Of a DNA stretch of 64,000 nt, positions 1-9,760 are shown one piece after another (the stretch's first letter is position 1; each line of letters begins with the position of its first letter). The notes beneath the pieces were generated by a model. It worked only from the letters and a program-made list of their open reading frames with translations. It was not told where the DNA came from and did not search any database. This DNA is from Polaribacter butkevichii (GTDB lineage Bacteria > Bacteroidota > Bacteroidia > Flavobacteriales > Flavobacteriaceae): positions 248,001 through 312,000 of the forward strand of contig NZ_CP150661.1 in the NCBI RefSeq assembly GCF_038024105.1, in the 5' to 3' direction. The position numbers and the translations under genes are program-made.

Positions 1-1
1 A

Positions 2-1843
2 TATTCTAAAAATTTCACACCAGAGTTTAAAGATCAATTAAAGCGTGTACGTTATGATTATAATAAACTATTGGTAGAAACATTCTTAAAAAACTTTACC
101 CAAACTTATAAAGATTTTTGTGAAGAAAATAATGTACTATGTCGTTACCAAGCTTACGGAACACCATTTTTAATGGGGCTGTTAGATGGTAATATGATAC
201 CAGATATTCCAGAAAGTAATAACTGGATTTATACCGTTGAAATGAAAGATTCTATCTGGAAATGGAAAGAAAGTCATGGGTATATGCTTTGGAACATGCA
301 CGCATCAGCAGGGGCACACTTAACAGGAAAGAAAATTACAAGTAGTGAAGCATTTACCAATTTACATGGGGTTTTTAAAGCAACCCTTGAAGAGATAAAG
401 CAACATGATGATATGAATTTTATTACAGGAATTAATCATACTGTAGTGCATGGTTATAATTATTCGCCACCCGAAGTTGAGTTTCCAGGATGGGTGCGTT
501 TCGGTACTTATTTTAGTGAACGAAATACATGGTGGGAGCATTTAAGTCATTGGACAGATTATAATGCACGTTTATCTCATGTATTTCAAAATTCGCAAGC
601 AGAAAAATCGGTGGCTATTCTTGGTCCAACTGCAGATGTCTGGGGAGATTACGGATTAAACCGTGGCAAACTACAAAACAACTTAGGGTATTTGTATAAA
701 TTATGGGAGCCTATTAGTCAGTTAGGATATTCGTGTGAATACATCAATCAAAGAGTTTTAGAAGGGGCTGTAATTAATGAAGGGACAATTTCTTTTGGTG
801 ATATGACTTATGATTTACTTGTTTTAGCAAGCTTAAAATCGATTAGTCCTGAGGCTACAATCATTATAAAAAACTATGTAGAATCTGGAGGAAAAGTAGT
901 AGTTGTAGATCAAATGCCTACAAAATCATTACATTTTAAAGATTTTGAAAAAAATGATAACATTGTAAAAAGTACTTTAGATAAGTTGTTGGCAGAAAAT
1001 CCTAAATCTTTTATTCAGGTAAAAGAACCAAAGACTTTAGATGACTTATTGCCATGGACAGAACAGATCTTAAAAGAATCTAAAATTGCTGCAGATGTTG
1101 TCATTAGCAATCCAACTAAAAAGGTGTATCAATTACATCAGTTTACTGCAGATAAAGATATTTACTTCTTTACGAATATACACAGATTCGAAACCACCAA
1201 TTTTGATGCTAAATTTCCTGTTGAAGGGAAATACCCTTGGGTTTGGAATCCTGAAACAGGAGAAAGAACACCGTATTATTATGCTTCTAAAACAAATGAG
1301 TTAAGCATCAGTTTAAATCCTTTAGAATCTTTATTATTAATTTTTGAAGACGAAAAACCATCTGTAAAAGCTGTTCCTGTAAGCACTAAAATAAAAGATT
1401 CTAAAGTATTAGATGTTAATTGGACCGTAACAGGAAATCAAATAGATAAGCAAACTTTTACGTGGCAAATGAAAGAACTTATCGATTTTAGCAAATCTAA
1501 TGATAGCACACAAAGTGGTTTTGGTGGAAAAATAATTTATAAAACAACGGTAAGTAACACAGCAGGTTTTACACACCTAGATTTAGGTGATGTAAACGAA
1601 GGAGTTACAGAGTTGTACATAAATGGACAAAAAGTAGGGAAACGTTGGTACGGAAAAGCGCTTTATAATATAGAAGATTATCTTAAAAAAGGCAATAATG
1701 AAATAGAAATTCATTATACCACAGTATTGGCAAACTACGCAAAATCGCTTAAAAATAATAAAATGACCATTGGTTGGACTAAACGATACAAAGATTTAGT
1801 ACCAACAGGTATCGAAGGGCCTGTAAAGCTTTTAACATATTAA
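2..1843 (+). CDS. GH106-type alpha-L-rhamnosidase family protein, 5' end cut by window
   Basis: The frame is open to the left edge, so the N-terminus, including any signal peptide, lies outside the window; a TTG at 71 is not a credible start because in-frame coding (YSKNFTPEFKDQLK...) continues upstream of it. The visible 614 residues resemble the C-terminal two thirds of GH106 rhamnosidases: an acidic/aromatic catalytic-region segment (AYGTPFLMGLLDG, FITGINHTVVHGYNYSPP), a Rossmann-like middle part (YDLLVLASLKSISPEA, GGKVVVVDQMP) and a C-terminal jelly-roll with LDLGDVNEGVTELYINGQ and a closing GIEGPVKLL, also seen in the GH106 at 4925. GH106 enzymes release terminal alpha-L-rhamnose. It is followed 31 bp later by a sulfatase and probably leads or sits inside the 1-10.8 kb rhamnose operon. 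Family call is from recognised sequence pattern; substrate is inferred. Confidence 0.75.
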   Translation, partial: YSKNFTPEFKDQLKRVRYDYNKLLVETFLKNFTQTYKDFCEENNVLCRYQAYGTPFLMGLLDGNMIPDIPESNNWIYTVEMKDSIWKWKESHGYMLWNMHASAGAHLTGKKITSSEAFTNLHGVFKATLEEIKQHDDMNFITGINHTVVHGYNYSPPEVEFPGWVRFGTYFSERNTWWEHLSHWTDYNARLSHVFQNSQAEKSVAILGPTADVWGDYGLNRGKLQNNLGYLYKLWEPISQLGYSCEYINQRVLEGAVINEGTISFGDMTYDLLVLASLKSISPEATIIIKNYVESGGKVVVVDQMPTKSLHFKDFEKNDNIVKSTLDKLLAENPKSFIQVKEPKTLDDLLPWTEQILKESKIAADVVISNPTKKVYQLHQFTADKDIYFFTNIHRFETTNFDAKFPVEGKYPWVWNPETGERTPYYYASKTNELSISLNPLESLLLIFEDEKPSVKAVPVSTKIKDSKVLDVNWTVTGNQIDKQTFTWQMKELIDFSKSNDSTQSGFGGKIIYKTTVSNTAGFTHLDLGDVNEGVTELYINGQKVGKRWYGKALYNIEDYLKKGNNEIEIHYTTVLANYAKSLKNNKMTIGWTKRYKDLVPTGIEGPVKLLTY

Positions 1844-1874
1844 AATTGATAAGAACAATTGTAAATTAAAAACA

Positions 1875-3368
1875 ATGAATATAAATAAGATATTAGGTTT
1901 TTTAACCTTAGCCATAGCATTATCAAGTTGTGATAGTGTTAAAAAAAATAAGAATTCTAAATTAACAATCGAGTCTAAAAAAAAGCCTAATATCGTTTAT
2001 ATTTTAACCGATCAATGGAGAGGTTCTGCATTAGGGTATGCAGGTAACCCAGATGTTAAAACACCCAATCTAGATAAGTTTGCTAAAGAGGCTGTAAATT
2101 TTACAAATGCCGTTTCGGTAACACCCGTTTGTACACCGCACAGAGCCGCATTACTTACAGGTAAATTCCCTACATCTACAGGGATGTTTATAAACGATTT
2201 GTATTTACCATCAGAAGAATTATGTATGGCCGAAATTTTTAAAGCAGAAGGCTATAGTACCGCTTATTGGGGTAAGTGGCATTTAGATGGTCATGGTAGA
2301 TCTACCTATATACCAAAAGAAAGACGCCAAGGTTTTGATTATTGGAAAGCATTAGAATGTTCTCATAATTATACAAAAATGCCTTATTATGATAACGAGG
2401 ATACGAACATTAAATATTGGAAAGAGTATTCTCCTTTTGCCATAACAAAAGATGCAAACCAATATTTAACCAATCATGCAAAAGATGAAAAACCTTTTTT
2501 AATGATGATTTCTATTGCTACACCTCATTATCCGCATCAAACAGCACCTAAAAAATATAAAGAGATGTATCCGCCAGAGGCGTTAACAATAAATCCTAAT
2601 GTACCAGAAAGTTTAGAGCAAAGAACACGTAAAGAATTACAAGGTTATTATGCACATGCAACAGCTACAGATGAAGCAATAGGGAATGTATTGGCAAAAC
2701 TTAAAGAATTAAACTTAGTAGATAACACCATTATTGTATTTTCTGCAGACCACGGAGAAATGATGGGAGCGCATGGGGTAAAACCTTTTGTAAAACAATT
2801 AGCTTGGGATGAGGCTGTTAGAGTACCTTTTTTAATAAGTTATCCATCTATTGGAGAAAATAAAGGGGCTGTAGTTAATGCACCTTTAACAACTCCCGAT
2901 ATTTTACCCTCTTTATTAGGGTTATCAAATCTTAAAATACCAGAAAGTATAGAAGGAGAAAATATTGCTACATTAATAAAAAATCCAGATCCAAATGCAG
3001 ATCGAGCAGCTTTAGTAATGGGGGTAGCACCTTTTGGAGCTAATTTTAAAGACCCTCCGTACAGAGGTATTAGAACAAAACAATATACGTACGCAAGAAC
3101 TCCGGAAGGAGCTAGTAAGCTTTTTGATAATGTAAACGATCCTTATCAAATGAATAACTTATTAGATAAACCAGAGTTTACAGAACTTCAAAAAAGTTTA
3201 GATGATAAACTTAATATAGCTCTAAATAATATAGGTGATGAATTTAAAACACGAGCGTATTATTTAAAAAAATGGAATTATACGTTTGATGAAAAAAGAA
3301 GAGCTGTAGATTGGTGGAGTTTTGATGAGGGAAAAGGAGTAGTGCAATCGCCTAAAGCAATTAAATAA
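1875..3368 (+). CDS. S1-family sulfatase, lipoprotein
   Basis: Predicted formylglycine-dependent sulfatase that removes sulfate esters from polysaccharide fragments. An N-terminal signal ends in a lipobox (LSSC, Cys19), so it is probably a membrane lipoprotein. The catalytic Cys is Cys86 in the C-T-P-H-R motif followed by AALLTG, the site converted to formylglycine. Metal-site elements are visible: the TDQWRG stretch near residue 45 and SADHGEMMG. The WGKWHLDGHGR motif is also typical of the family. Length (497 aa) is normal. It is closely similar along its full length to the sulfatase at 49005-50504, so the two are paralogues. It is followed after 7 bp by another sulfatase, indicating co-transcription. 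The S1 subfamily and the sulfate position attacked cannot be fixed by eye. Confidence 0.93.
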   Translation: MNINKILGFLTLAIALSSCDSVKKNKNSKLTIESKKKPNIVYILTDQWRGSALGYAGNPDVKTPNLDKFAKEAVNFTNAVSVTPVCTPHRAALLTGKFPTSTGMFINDLYLPSEELCMAEIFKAEGYSTAYWGKWHLDGHGRSTYIPKERRQGFDYWKALECSHNYTKMPYYDNEDTNIKYWKEYSPFAITKDANQYLTNHAKDEKPFLMMISIATPHYPHQTAPKKYKEMYPPEALTINPNVPESLEQRTRKELQGYYAHATATDEAIGNVLAKLKELNLVDNTIIVFSADHGEMMGAHGVKPFVKQLAWDEAVRVPFLISYPSIGENKGAVVNAPLTTPDILPSLLGLSNLKIPESIEGENIATLIKNPDPNADRAALVMGVAPFGANFKDPPYRGIRTKQYTYARTPEGASKLFDNVNDPYQMNNLLDKPEFTELQKSLDDKLNIALNNIGDEFKTRAYYLKKWNYTFDEKRRAVDWWSFDEGKGVVQSPKAIK

Positions 3369-3375
3369 TAATAAT

Positions 3376-4776
3376 ATGAAAAAATTAAGTATTTTCATCT
3401 TTTTTACAATTTTTAATTTAGGAAGTTTTTACAAGGTAATAGCGCAAAATCTACCCAATATTGTAATTTATTTAGCAGATGATCAAAGTCAAGCAGATGG
3501 TTCTGTTTACGGTGCTAAAATATTAAAAACACCCACAGCCGATAAATTAGCAAAAGCAGGTATTACTTTTAATAATGCTTTTGTGGCATCACCATCTTGC
3601 GCACCAAGTAGAGGTGCTTTTTTAACAGGATTAATGCCTGCCAAAAATGGTGCCGAATGTAACCATACATATCCTTCGCCTAGTAAATTAGTATTAACAG
3701 AAAATCTTCAGAAAGCAGGTTATCAAATACTAAGCTTTGGTAAAGTGGCTCACGGAAGTATGAATGAAGAGATGGGAAAAGATGGCAGATTTGACTATCA
3801 ATCGAGTCCTAAAGTAGATTTGTACAAAAATGTTACCGAGTACTTTGATGCTAATAATACAAAAGGACCTATTTGTTTAATGGTCGGTGATCGTCGGCCA
3901 CATGTACCTTGGACAACCAATAATATTTATAACCCTAACGAGTTAACATTACCTCCATCTTTTATAGATACCAAAAGTACGCGTCAACATTGGGCGCAAT
4001 ACTATTCTGATATAACAGGAATGGATGATGAAATGGGGAAAGTTTATAAACTAGCACAAAAGAAATTTGGCGATAATTTTATCTTTATTTATACGGCAGA
4101 TCATGGTGCGCAGTGGCCTTTTCATAAATGGAATTTGTATGATAAAGGCATAAAAGTACCTATGATAGCTGTTTGGCCAAAACATATTAAACCAAATACT
4201 AGAACAGACGCTATGGTAAGTTGGATTGATATTTTACCAACTTTATTAGATATTACCAATTCTGAAATACCAAAAGAGATAGATGGTAAATCGTTTAAAA
4301 ATGTATTGGAAGGAAAAGCAGATAAGCACCGCGATTTAATTTTTACAACCCATACGGGCGATCAAACTAAAAATGTATATCCTATACGAAGTGTTAGAGA
4401 TACACAATTTAAATTCATACTAAATTTACGTCCTAATACATATCATTCTAATCATTCAGATATTTTAAGACGACCAAATTCTGATGGGTATTGGGATTCT
4501 TGGGATAAAAAAGCAGAAAAAGACCCAAGAGCCGCAGCCATTATTCAAAAATATTATGTGCGTCCAGCTGAAGAGTTTTATGATTTAGCAAATGATCCTG
4601 ATGAACAAGTTAACCTTATTTTTAGTGAAAAACATCAGCAAAAAATTAAAGCCATGCGTTTATTACTTGATGATTGGTTAAAAGAACAGGCCGATAATAA
4701 AGACGTATACACTATGCCATATCCTATTAATGGTCCAAAACCTCATGACATTTATAAAACTAAAAATAGTCATTAA
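3376..4776 (+). CDS. S1-family sulfatase, secreted (sulfamidase/iduronate-sulfatase-like)
   Basis: A 466-aa sulfatase with a cleavable-looking signal peptide ending at VIAQ (residue ~24). Cys75 in C-A-P-S-R, followed by GAFLTG, is the formylglycine precursor. LADDQ near residue 35 and YTADHGAQWPFHKWNLYDKG supply the metal and substrate-site motifs. The tail motif EEFYDLANDPDEQVNL is the usual S1 C-terminal signature. The overall pattern (LADDQSQADGSVYG, AGITFNNAFVASPSCAPSR) is like bacterial homologues of heparan N-sulfatase/iduronate-2-sulfatase rather than the upstream sulfatase, so the two probably act on different sulfate groups. It lies 7 bp behind the upstream gene; after it come 148 bp without a gene before the GH106. 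Exact specificity is unknown. Confidence 0.93.
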   Translation: MKKLSIFIFFTIFNLGSFYKVIAQNLPNIVIYLADDQSQADGSVYGAKILKTPTADKLAKAGITFNNAFVASPSCAPSRGAFLTGLMPAKNGAECNHTYPSPSKLVLTENLQKAGYQILSFGKVAHGSMNEEMGKDGRFDYQSSPKVDLYKNVTEYFDANNTKGPICLMVGDRRPHVPWTTNNIYNPNELTLPPSFIDTKSTRQHWAQYYSDITGMDDEMGKVYKLAQKKFGDNFIFIYTADHGAQWPFHKWNLYDKGIKVPMIAVWPKHIKPNTRTDAMVSWIDILPTLLDITNSEIPKEIDGKSFKNVLEGKADKHRDLIFTTHTGDQTKNVYPIRSVRDTQFKFILNLRPNTYHSNHSDILRRPNSDGYWDSWDKKAEKDPRAAAIIQKYYVRPAEEFYDLANDPDEQVNLIFSEKHQQKIKAMRLLLDDWLKEQADNKDVYTMPYPINGPKPHDIYKTKNSH

Positions 4777-4924
4777 TTAGAATAATGAAAAAACAACAAA
4801 TAAACAAGTAGTAGATAAATCATCGAAACCAATTTTCCTTTCAATCTATCAGATAATGTTAGGAGTTTAGATTAAGGTACTATAAAAATTATATAAAGAA
4901 GTTATTACTATTGGTTATAATACA

Positions 4925-7900
4925 ATGAATAAACTAAAAATTTTAATAGGAATACTATTGCTAGGATGCTCTAGTTATGCGCAGAAGCAAGAGAATCCTA
5001 TTTCAGAACAATTATTTAAAAATCCATCACCAGAGAATCGTCCAAGAACGTGGATGCATGCTATGAGTGGAAATATGAGTAAAGTAGGTTTAACTAAAGA
5101 TTTAGAAGCCATAGCAGATGTAGGTATTGGTGGTATCATTTTATTTAATGTAACACATTATGTGCCTAAGGGTAAAGTTATTTTTAATTCTGATGAACAT
5201 ATAGAAATGACTGCGCATGCGGCGGCAGAATGTGAACGTTTAGGCTTAAGTTTTGGAGTGCATAATTGTGATGGTTGGACTTCTAGTGGAGGGCCGTGGG
5301 TAGCGCCAGAACACGCTATGAAACGTGTAACTTATAATCAGGCTATTGTAAACGGAGGTAACGTAAAACTACAGTTAGAAACACCATCGCAACGTGGTGG
5401 TTTTTATAAAGATGTGGCTGTTTTAGCATATCCAGCGTTGGCGTCGGATATAGAGGATTATGAAAATAAACCTACACTAAAAAGTTCTCAAAAAAGCCTT
5501 AAACTAAACCTTTTGGTAGATCAAAGAATAGATGTTGAAACAAATTTAGAGGGAACCCAAAAGAAACCGCAATGGATAGATTTTAACTATGGCAAACCTT
5601 TTACAATGAATTCATTAGCAATGAGTTTTTATCAACCACCAAGAAAAAAAGGAAAAATCTATTTAAAAACTTCAGAAGACGGCATTACTTACAAGATCAT
5701 AAAGGAAATAAAACCTATGAATATTGTAAAGTTCGAACGTGCGGTAGAATTAGATTTTAGAAACATTACCTCAAAATATTTTAGAATAGAATCTGAAGTG
5801 CCATTACAATTAACAGAAATTAGTTTAAGCAACCTTAAACGTATAAATAACACGTTGGCACGTACCTCTCTGTTTAAAATAGAAAACTATAAAATGCCAA
5901 CAATTAAAAATGTAAATCCATCAAGCATTATCAATAAAGATGAGGTTATCAACCTAACGGATTTTATGGATGATAAAGGAAACCTTAACGCTAGTTTGCC
6001 AAAAGGAAAATGGACAATTATGCGATTTGGTTATACCATAACAGCTGCTTTTAATGTGCCTGCATCAGAAGAAGGTACAGGTTGGGAAGTAGATAAAATG
6101 AGTAAAGAGTCTTTTAAAATATTTTACGATGGTTATGTTAGAAATGTAATTGATGCAACAAGAGCTGTTGCGCCAAATGCATTACAATACACAGAGATTG
6201 ATAGTTATGAAGTTGGTGGCCAGAACTGGACTAAAGATTACGAACAGGCTTTTAAAAAAGAATTAGGATACGATTTAGTAAGTTTTTTACCTCTTTATGC
6301 TGGTAAATATGTTGATAATAAAGATACTAGTGATCAGGTTTTATGGGATATTAGAAACTTTAATAGTAAAATGATTACCGATAATTATTTCGATTATTTT
6401 ACAGAGTTATGTCATGAAGATGGATTAATTAGTTACGTAGAACCTTATAGTTTTAATGGCGATTTTAATGAGTTAGATGCAGCACGTAAAGTAGATATTA
6501 CGATGGGTGAATTCTGGATGCATCAACGTTATCAAGCAGGAACGGCTGTTTCTGGAGCGCGTATTTACGGAAAAAATGTGGTGTCTGCAGAAGCATTTTC
6601 TGCAAGACCAGAGATAAACTGGAAAGGACATCCTGGAAGCTTAAAATTAACAGGAGACAAAGCGTGGACTTTAGGTATTAACGAATTTATGTTTCATCGT
6701 TTTGCGCACCAAGCCAATACACACGTAAAACCAGGGATGACAATGAGTCAATGGGGTTCTCATATAGATCGTACACAAACTTGGTGGTACAATGCAGGTA
6801 GTGCTTGGTTTAAGTATTTAGCTCGTGGGCAATATATGTTGCGCAAAGGGATTCCTGTTTCAGATTTATTAGTCTTTGTTGGTGATGGATCTCCAAATTC
6901 AATTATAAAAGAACATATGTTTAGTCCGGCTTTGCCTAAACACATTAATTACGATTGTATAAATGCTGATGCTTTGTTGCATAGAGTGGAAGCAAAAGAA
7001 AATAAAATGGTATTGCCAAACGGAATACAATACCAAGCTTTATATCTTAAAAATATAAAAGAAATTAAATTAAAAACTTTAAAAAGAATAGCCGAATTAG
7101 CCAATAAAGGCGTTGTAATTATTGGAGAAAAACCACAAAAATTAGGAAGCTATGCGGTTTCTGAAAAAGATAAAATAGAGTTTAATAAGTTAGTAGATCA
7201 AATTTGGACTCGAAAAACAACTTATTTATCTGGAGATTGGGATACTATTTTTAAAGCAAATAATATACCAACAGACTTGTTTATAGAAGGCGGAAAAGAC
7301 ATTAATTATATACATAGAAAAACAGAAAATGAAGATGTTTACTTTTTTTATAATCCAGAAAATGAAGCGCGTACATATCTGTGCACCTTTAATATAGAAG
7401 GTAAAATTCCGGAATTATGGAACCAAATGACAGGTGAAGTCACTAAACTGGCTGCTTTTACAAGCGAAAACGGACAAACAAAAGCGTTAATAAGTTTACC
7501 TGCAGAAGGCTCTGTATTTGTTGTGTTTAGAGAATCATCAAAAGGAATACAGTCTATAGTGCCAAAAAGTTTAAAAAGTAATGAAGATGTAACTACAACT
7601 TTAACAAACGATAATACCATAGATGTTGAAGTTAAGGCGAACGGAAATTATAATTTTAAATTAAATGACGGAAGTTTAAAAGCAATTAAAGTAAAAAACC
7701 TTCCAGAACAAATAACTGTTTCAGGAACTTGGAGCGTCGATTTTCCTGATGTTAAAGCCAAAGAGAAAAACTTTTCTTTTCCTAAATTAATAGATTGGAC
7801 TTCGCATAAAAACGAACAAATAAAATACTATTCGGGAACAGCAATTTATAAAAATGAGTTTGTTGTAGGTAAAAATTATTTAGAAGAAAACAACAAAGTA

Positions 7901-8272
7901 ACACTAGATTTAGGAGTCGTAAATATTGCTGCTAAAGTAATTGTTAACGGAAAAGATTTAGGTATAAGTTGGATGCCTCCTTATGTTTTAGATGTTACTA
8001 AAGCTTTAGTAAAAGGAAAAAACACCATTCAAATAGAAGTCACTAACCAGTGGACAAACCGTTTAATTGGAGATGAAAATTTTCCAAGTGAATCGGGTAT
8101 GAGTAGAAAAAATGAATATATGCCAGATTGGTATTTAAATAATGAACCACCACCTTTAAAGCAGCGTTCTACATTTACAACATTTCCTTTTTACAAAAAA
8201 GGAGATGAAACCATACCTGCAGGATTGGTAGGGCCTGTGGTGTTAAAAGTATCTCGAATAATAAAAAAATAA
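4925..8272 (+). CDS. GH106 alpha-L-rhamnosidase family protein
   Basis: A complete 1115-aa GH106-type enzyme with an N-terminal signal (MNKLKILIGILLLGCSSYAQ; the Cys could act as a lipobox, or cleavage may follow AQ). The beginning has the family opening NRPRTWMHAMSGN followed by GLTKDLEAIADVGIGGIILFNV, where the TIM-barrel starts. HNCDGWTSSGGPWV, TEIDSYEVGGQNWT and SAEAFSARPEINWKGHPG are in the catalytic region. The C-terminal part (about residues 960-1110) is a beta-sandwich with LDLGVVNIAAKVIVNGKDLG. GH106 members known in Bacteroides remove rhamnose from complex glycans; here the sulfatase, isomerase and rhamnose-transporter neighbours support rhamnose release. It is a relative of the truncated gene at the left edge. 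Catalytic Glu residues were not assigned because an alignment would be needed. Confidence 0.87.
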   Translation: MNKLKILIGILLLGCSSYAQKQENPISEQLFKNPSPENRPRTWMHAMSGNMSKVGLTKDLEAIADVGIGGIILFNVTHYVPKGKVIFNSDEHIEMTAHAAAECERLGLSFGVHNCDGWTSSGGPWVAPEHAMKRVTYNQAIVNGGNVKLQLETPSQRGGFYKDVAVLAYPALASDIEDYENKPTLKSSQKSLKLNLLVDQRIDVETNLEGTQKKPQWIDFNYGKPFTMNSLAMSFYQPPRKKGKIYLKTSEDGITYKIIKEIKPMNIVKFERAVELDFRNITSKYFRIESEVPLQLTEISLSNLKRINNTLARTSLFKIENYKMPTIKNVNPSSIINKDEVINLTDFMDDKGNLNASLPKGKWTIMRFGYTITAAFNVPASEEGTGWEVDKMSKESFKIFYDGYVRNVIDATRAVAPNALQYTEIDSYEVGGQNWTKDYEQAFKKELGYDLVSFLPLYAGKYVDNKDTSDQVLWDIRNFNSKMITDNYFDYFTELCHEDGLISYVEPYSFNGDFNELDAARKVDITMGEFWMHQRYQAGTAVSGARIYGKNVVSAEAFSARPEINWKGHPGSLKLTGDKAWTLGINEFMFHRFAHQANTHVKPGMTMSQWGSHIDRTQTWWYNAGSAWFKYLARGQYMLRKGIPVSDLLVFVGDGSPNSIIKEHMFSPALPKHINYDCINADALLHRVEAKENKMVLPNGIQYQALYLKNIKEIKLKTLKRIAELANKGVVIIGEKPQKLGSYAVSEKDKIEFNKLVDQIWTRKTTYLSGDWDTIFKANNIPTDLFIEGGKDINYIHRKTENEDVYFFYNPENEARTYLCTFNIEGKIPELWNQMTGEVTKLAAFTSENGQTKALISLPAEGSVFVVFRESSKGIQSIVPKSLKSNEDVTTTLTNDNTIDVEVKANGNYNFKLNDGSLKAIKVKNLPEQITVSGTWSVDFPDVKAKEKNFSFPKLIDWTSHKNEQIKYYSGTAIYKNEFVVGKNYLEENNKVTLDLGVVNIAAKVIVNGKDLGISWMPPYVLDVTKALVKGKNTIQIEVTNQWTNRLIGDENFPSESGMSRKNEYMPDWYLNNEPPPLKQRSTFTTFPFYKKGDETIPAGLVGPVVLKVSRIIKK

Positions 8273-8293
8273 TAGAAAATAAAAAGTTTAAAA

Positions 8294-9727
8294 ATGAATA
8301 TTAAAAAAGAAAGTGGAATAAAAGTAGGTCTTTTCGGTATAGGCTTAGATACTTATTGGCCGCAATTTGATGGGCTTTTAGAACGTTTAGAAGGTTATCA
8401 AAAACAGATAGCTGATAAAATGGAAACATTTGGTGCAGATGTAGTAAATGTTGGTTTAATTGATTCGCCTGTAAAAGCAAGAGTAGCAGCAGATGATTTA
8501 AAGAAAAATGATGTAGATATTGTGTTTTTATACGTTTCTACGTATGCGTTATCCTCTACGGTTTTACCGGTTGTACAAAAATTAAAATGCCCCATAGTTA
8601 TATTAAATATTCAACCAGTTGCTGCCATTGATTATGACAAATTTAATAAAATGGGAGACCGTGGGTTAATGACGGGGGAGTGGCTTGCACATTGTCAGGC
8701 ATGTTCTGCACCAGAAATAGCAAATGTATTTAATCGTTCTGGGTTAGATTACGAATTTGTAACAGGATATTTAGGTGAGCAAACAGTTTGGGATGATATT
8801 CAAGATTGGATAGATGCAGCTAACGTGGCTTCTGTTATGAATAATAATCGACTAGGTGTTCTAGGGCATTATTACTGCGGAATGTTAGATGTATATTCAG
8901 ATTTAACGAAGCAATCGGCAGCTTTTGGTACGCATATAGAAGTTGTTGAAATGTGCGAAGTAAAAAAATACAGAGATGACGCCACGGAAGTAGAAGTGCA
9001 AGCAAAAATTAAAGAATTTTACAATACTTTTGAGGTTGTTGAAGAATGTGAAGAATCAGAATTGATTCGCGCCGCTAAAACATCGGTAGCACTTGATAAA
9101 TTAGTAGATGCTCATAACCTTGGTTCTTTAGCCTATTATTATGAAGGAGAATCTGGGAATGAATATGAAAACATTGTAACCTCTGTTATTGCAGGAAACA
9201 CCTTATTAACAGGAAGAAATATACCTGTAGCTGGCGAGTATGAAGTTAAAAATGCACAAGCCATGAAAATTATGGATGCCTTTGGTGTTGGTGGTTCTTT
9301 TTCTGAGTTTTATGCCATGGATTTTAATGATGATATTGTGATGTTAGGTCATGATGGTCCTGCACATTTTGCTATTGCAGAAGGTAATGTACAACTAGTG
9401 CCACTGCCTGTTTATCATGGTAAACCAGGTAAAGGATTGTCTATTCAAATGACAGTAAAACATGGTCCGGTAACCTTGTTGTCTGTAGTAGAAGGTAAAG
9501 ATGAAGTATTTTTATTAGTAGCAGAAGGCGAATCTGTAGAAGGACCTATTTTGCAAATTGGAAATACAAATAGCCGTTATCGTTTTTCAATAGGAGCAAG
9601 AGCTTTTATGAATGAGTGGTCTAAACAAGGACCATCGCATCATTGTGCTATTGGAGTAGGTCATATTGCTAATAAAATTGATAAACTGGGTAAATTATTA
9701 AATTTAAAAGTGGTTAACATCTGTTAA
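8294..9727 (+). CDS. L-arabinose/L-fucose isomerase-fold protein, probable L-rhamnose-pathway isomerase
   Basis: A cytoplasmic 477-aa protein without signal peptide, of the AraA/FucI ketol-isomerase fold. The expected Mn-binding ligands are visible at positions close to those of AraA: Glu315 (in VAGEYEVKN), Glu338 (GGSFSEFYAMDF), His353 (VMLGHDGPAHF) and His449/His450 (GPSHHCAIGVGH). The enzyme would convert an aldose to a ketose. It lies 21 bp after the GH106 and 33 bp before rhaT, so its substrate is probably L-rhamnose (or L-fucose), although canonical RhaA belongs to a different family. Rhamnulokinase and aldolase are not in the window. Family membership is well supported; substrate is inferred only from neighbours. 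Confidence 0.82.
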   Translation: MNIKKESGIKVGLFGIGLDTYWPQFDGLLERLEGYQKQIADKMETFGADVVNVGLIDSPVKARVAADDLKKNDVDIVFLYVSTYALSSTVLPVVQKLKCPIVILNIQPVAAIDYDKFNKMGDRGLMTGEWLAHCQACSAPEIANVFNRSGLDYEFVTGYLGEQTVWDDIQDWIDAANVASVMNNNRLGVLGHYYCGMLDVYSDLTKQSAAFGTHIEVVEMCEVKKYRDDATEVEVQAKIKEFYNTFEVVEECEESELIRAAKTSVALDKLVDAHNLGSLAYYYEGESGNEYENIVTSVIAGNTLLTGRNIPVAGEYEVKNAQAMKIMDAFGVGGSFSEFYAMDFNDDIVMLGHDGPAHFAIAEGNVQLVPLPVYHGKPGKGLSIQMTVKHGPVTLLSVVEGKDEVFLLVAEGESVEGPILQIGNTNSRYRFSIGARAFMNEWSKQGPSHHCAIGVGHIANKIDKLGKLLNLKVVNIC

Positions 9728-9760
9728 AATAGAATTAATTAAAAATTTAAAACATAAAAA

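Noticed and set aside
7348..7620. Minus-strand 90-codon frame inside the GH106 gene
   Set aside because: It lies wholly within a long, well-supported coding region on the other strand, with no start signal or recognisable product; a shadow frame.
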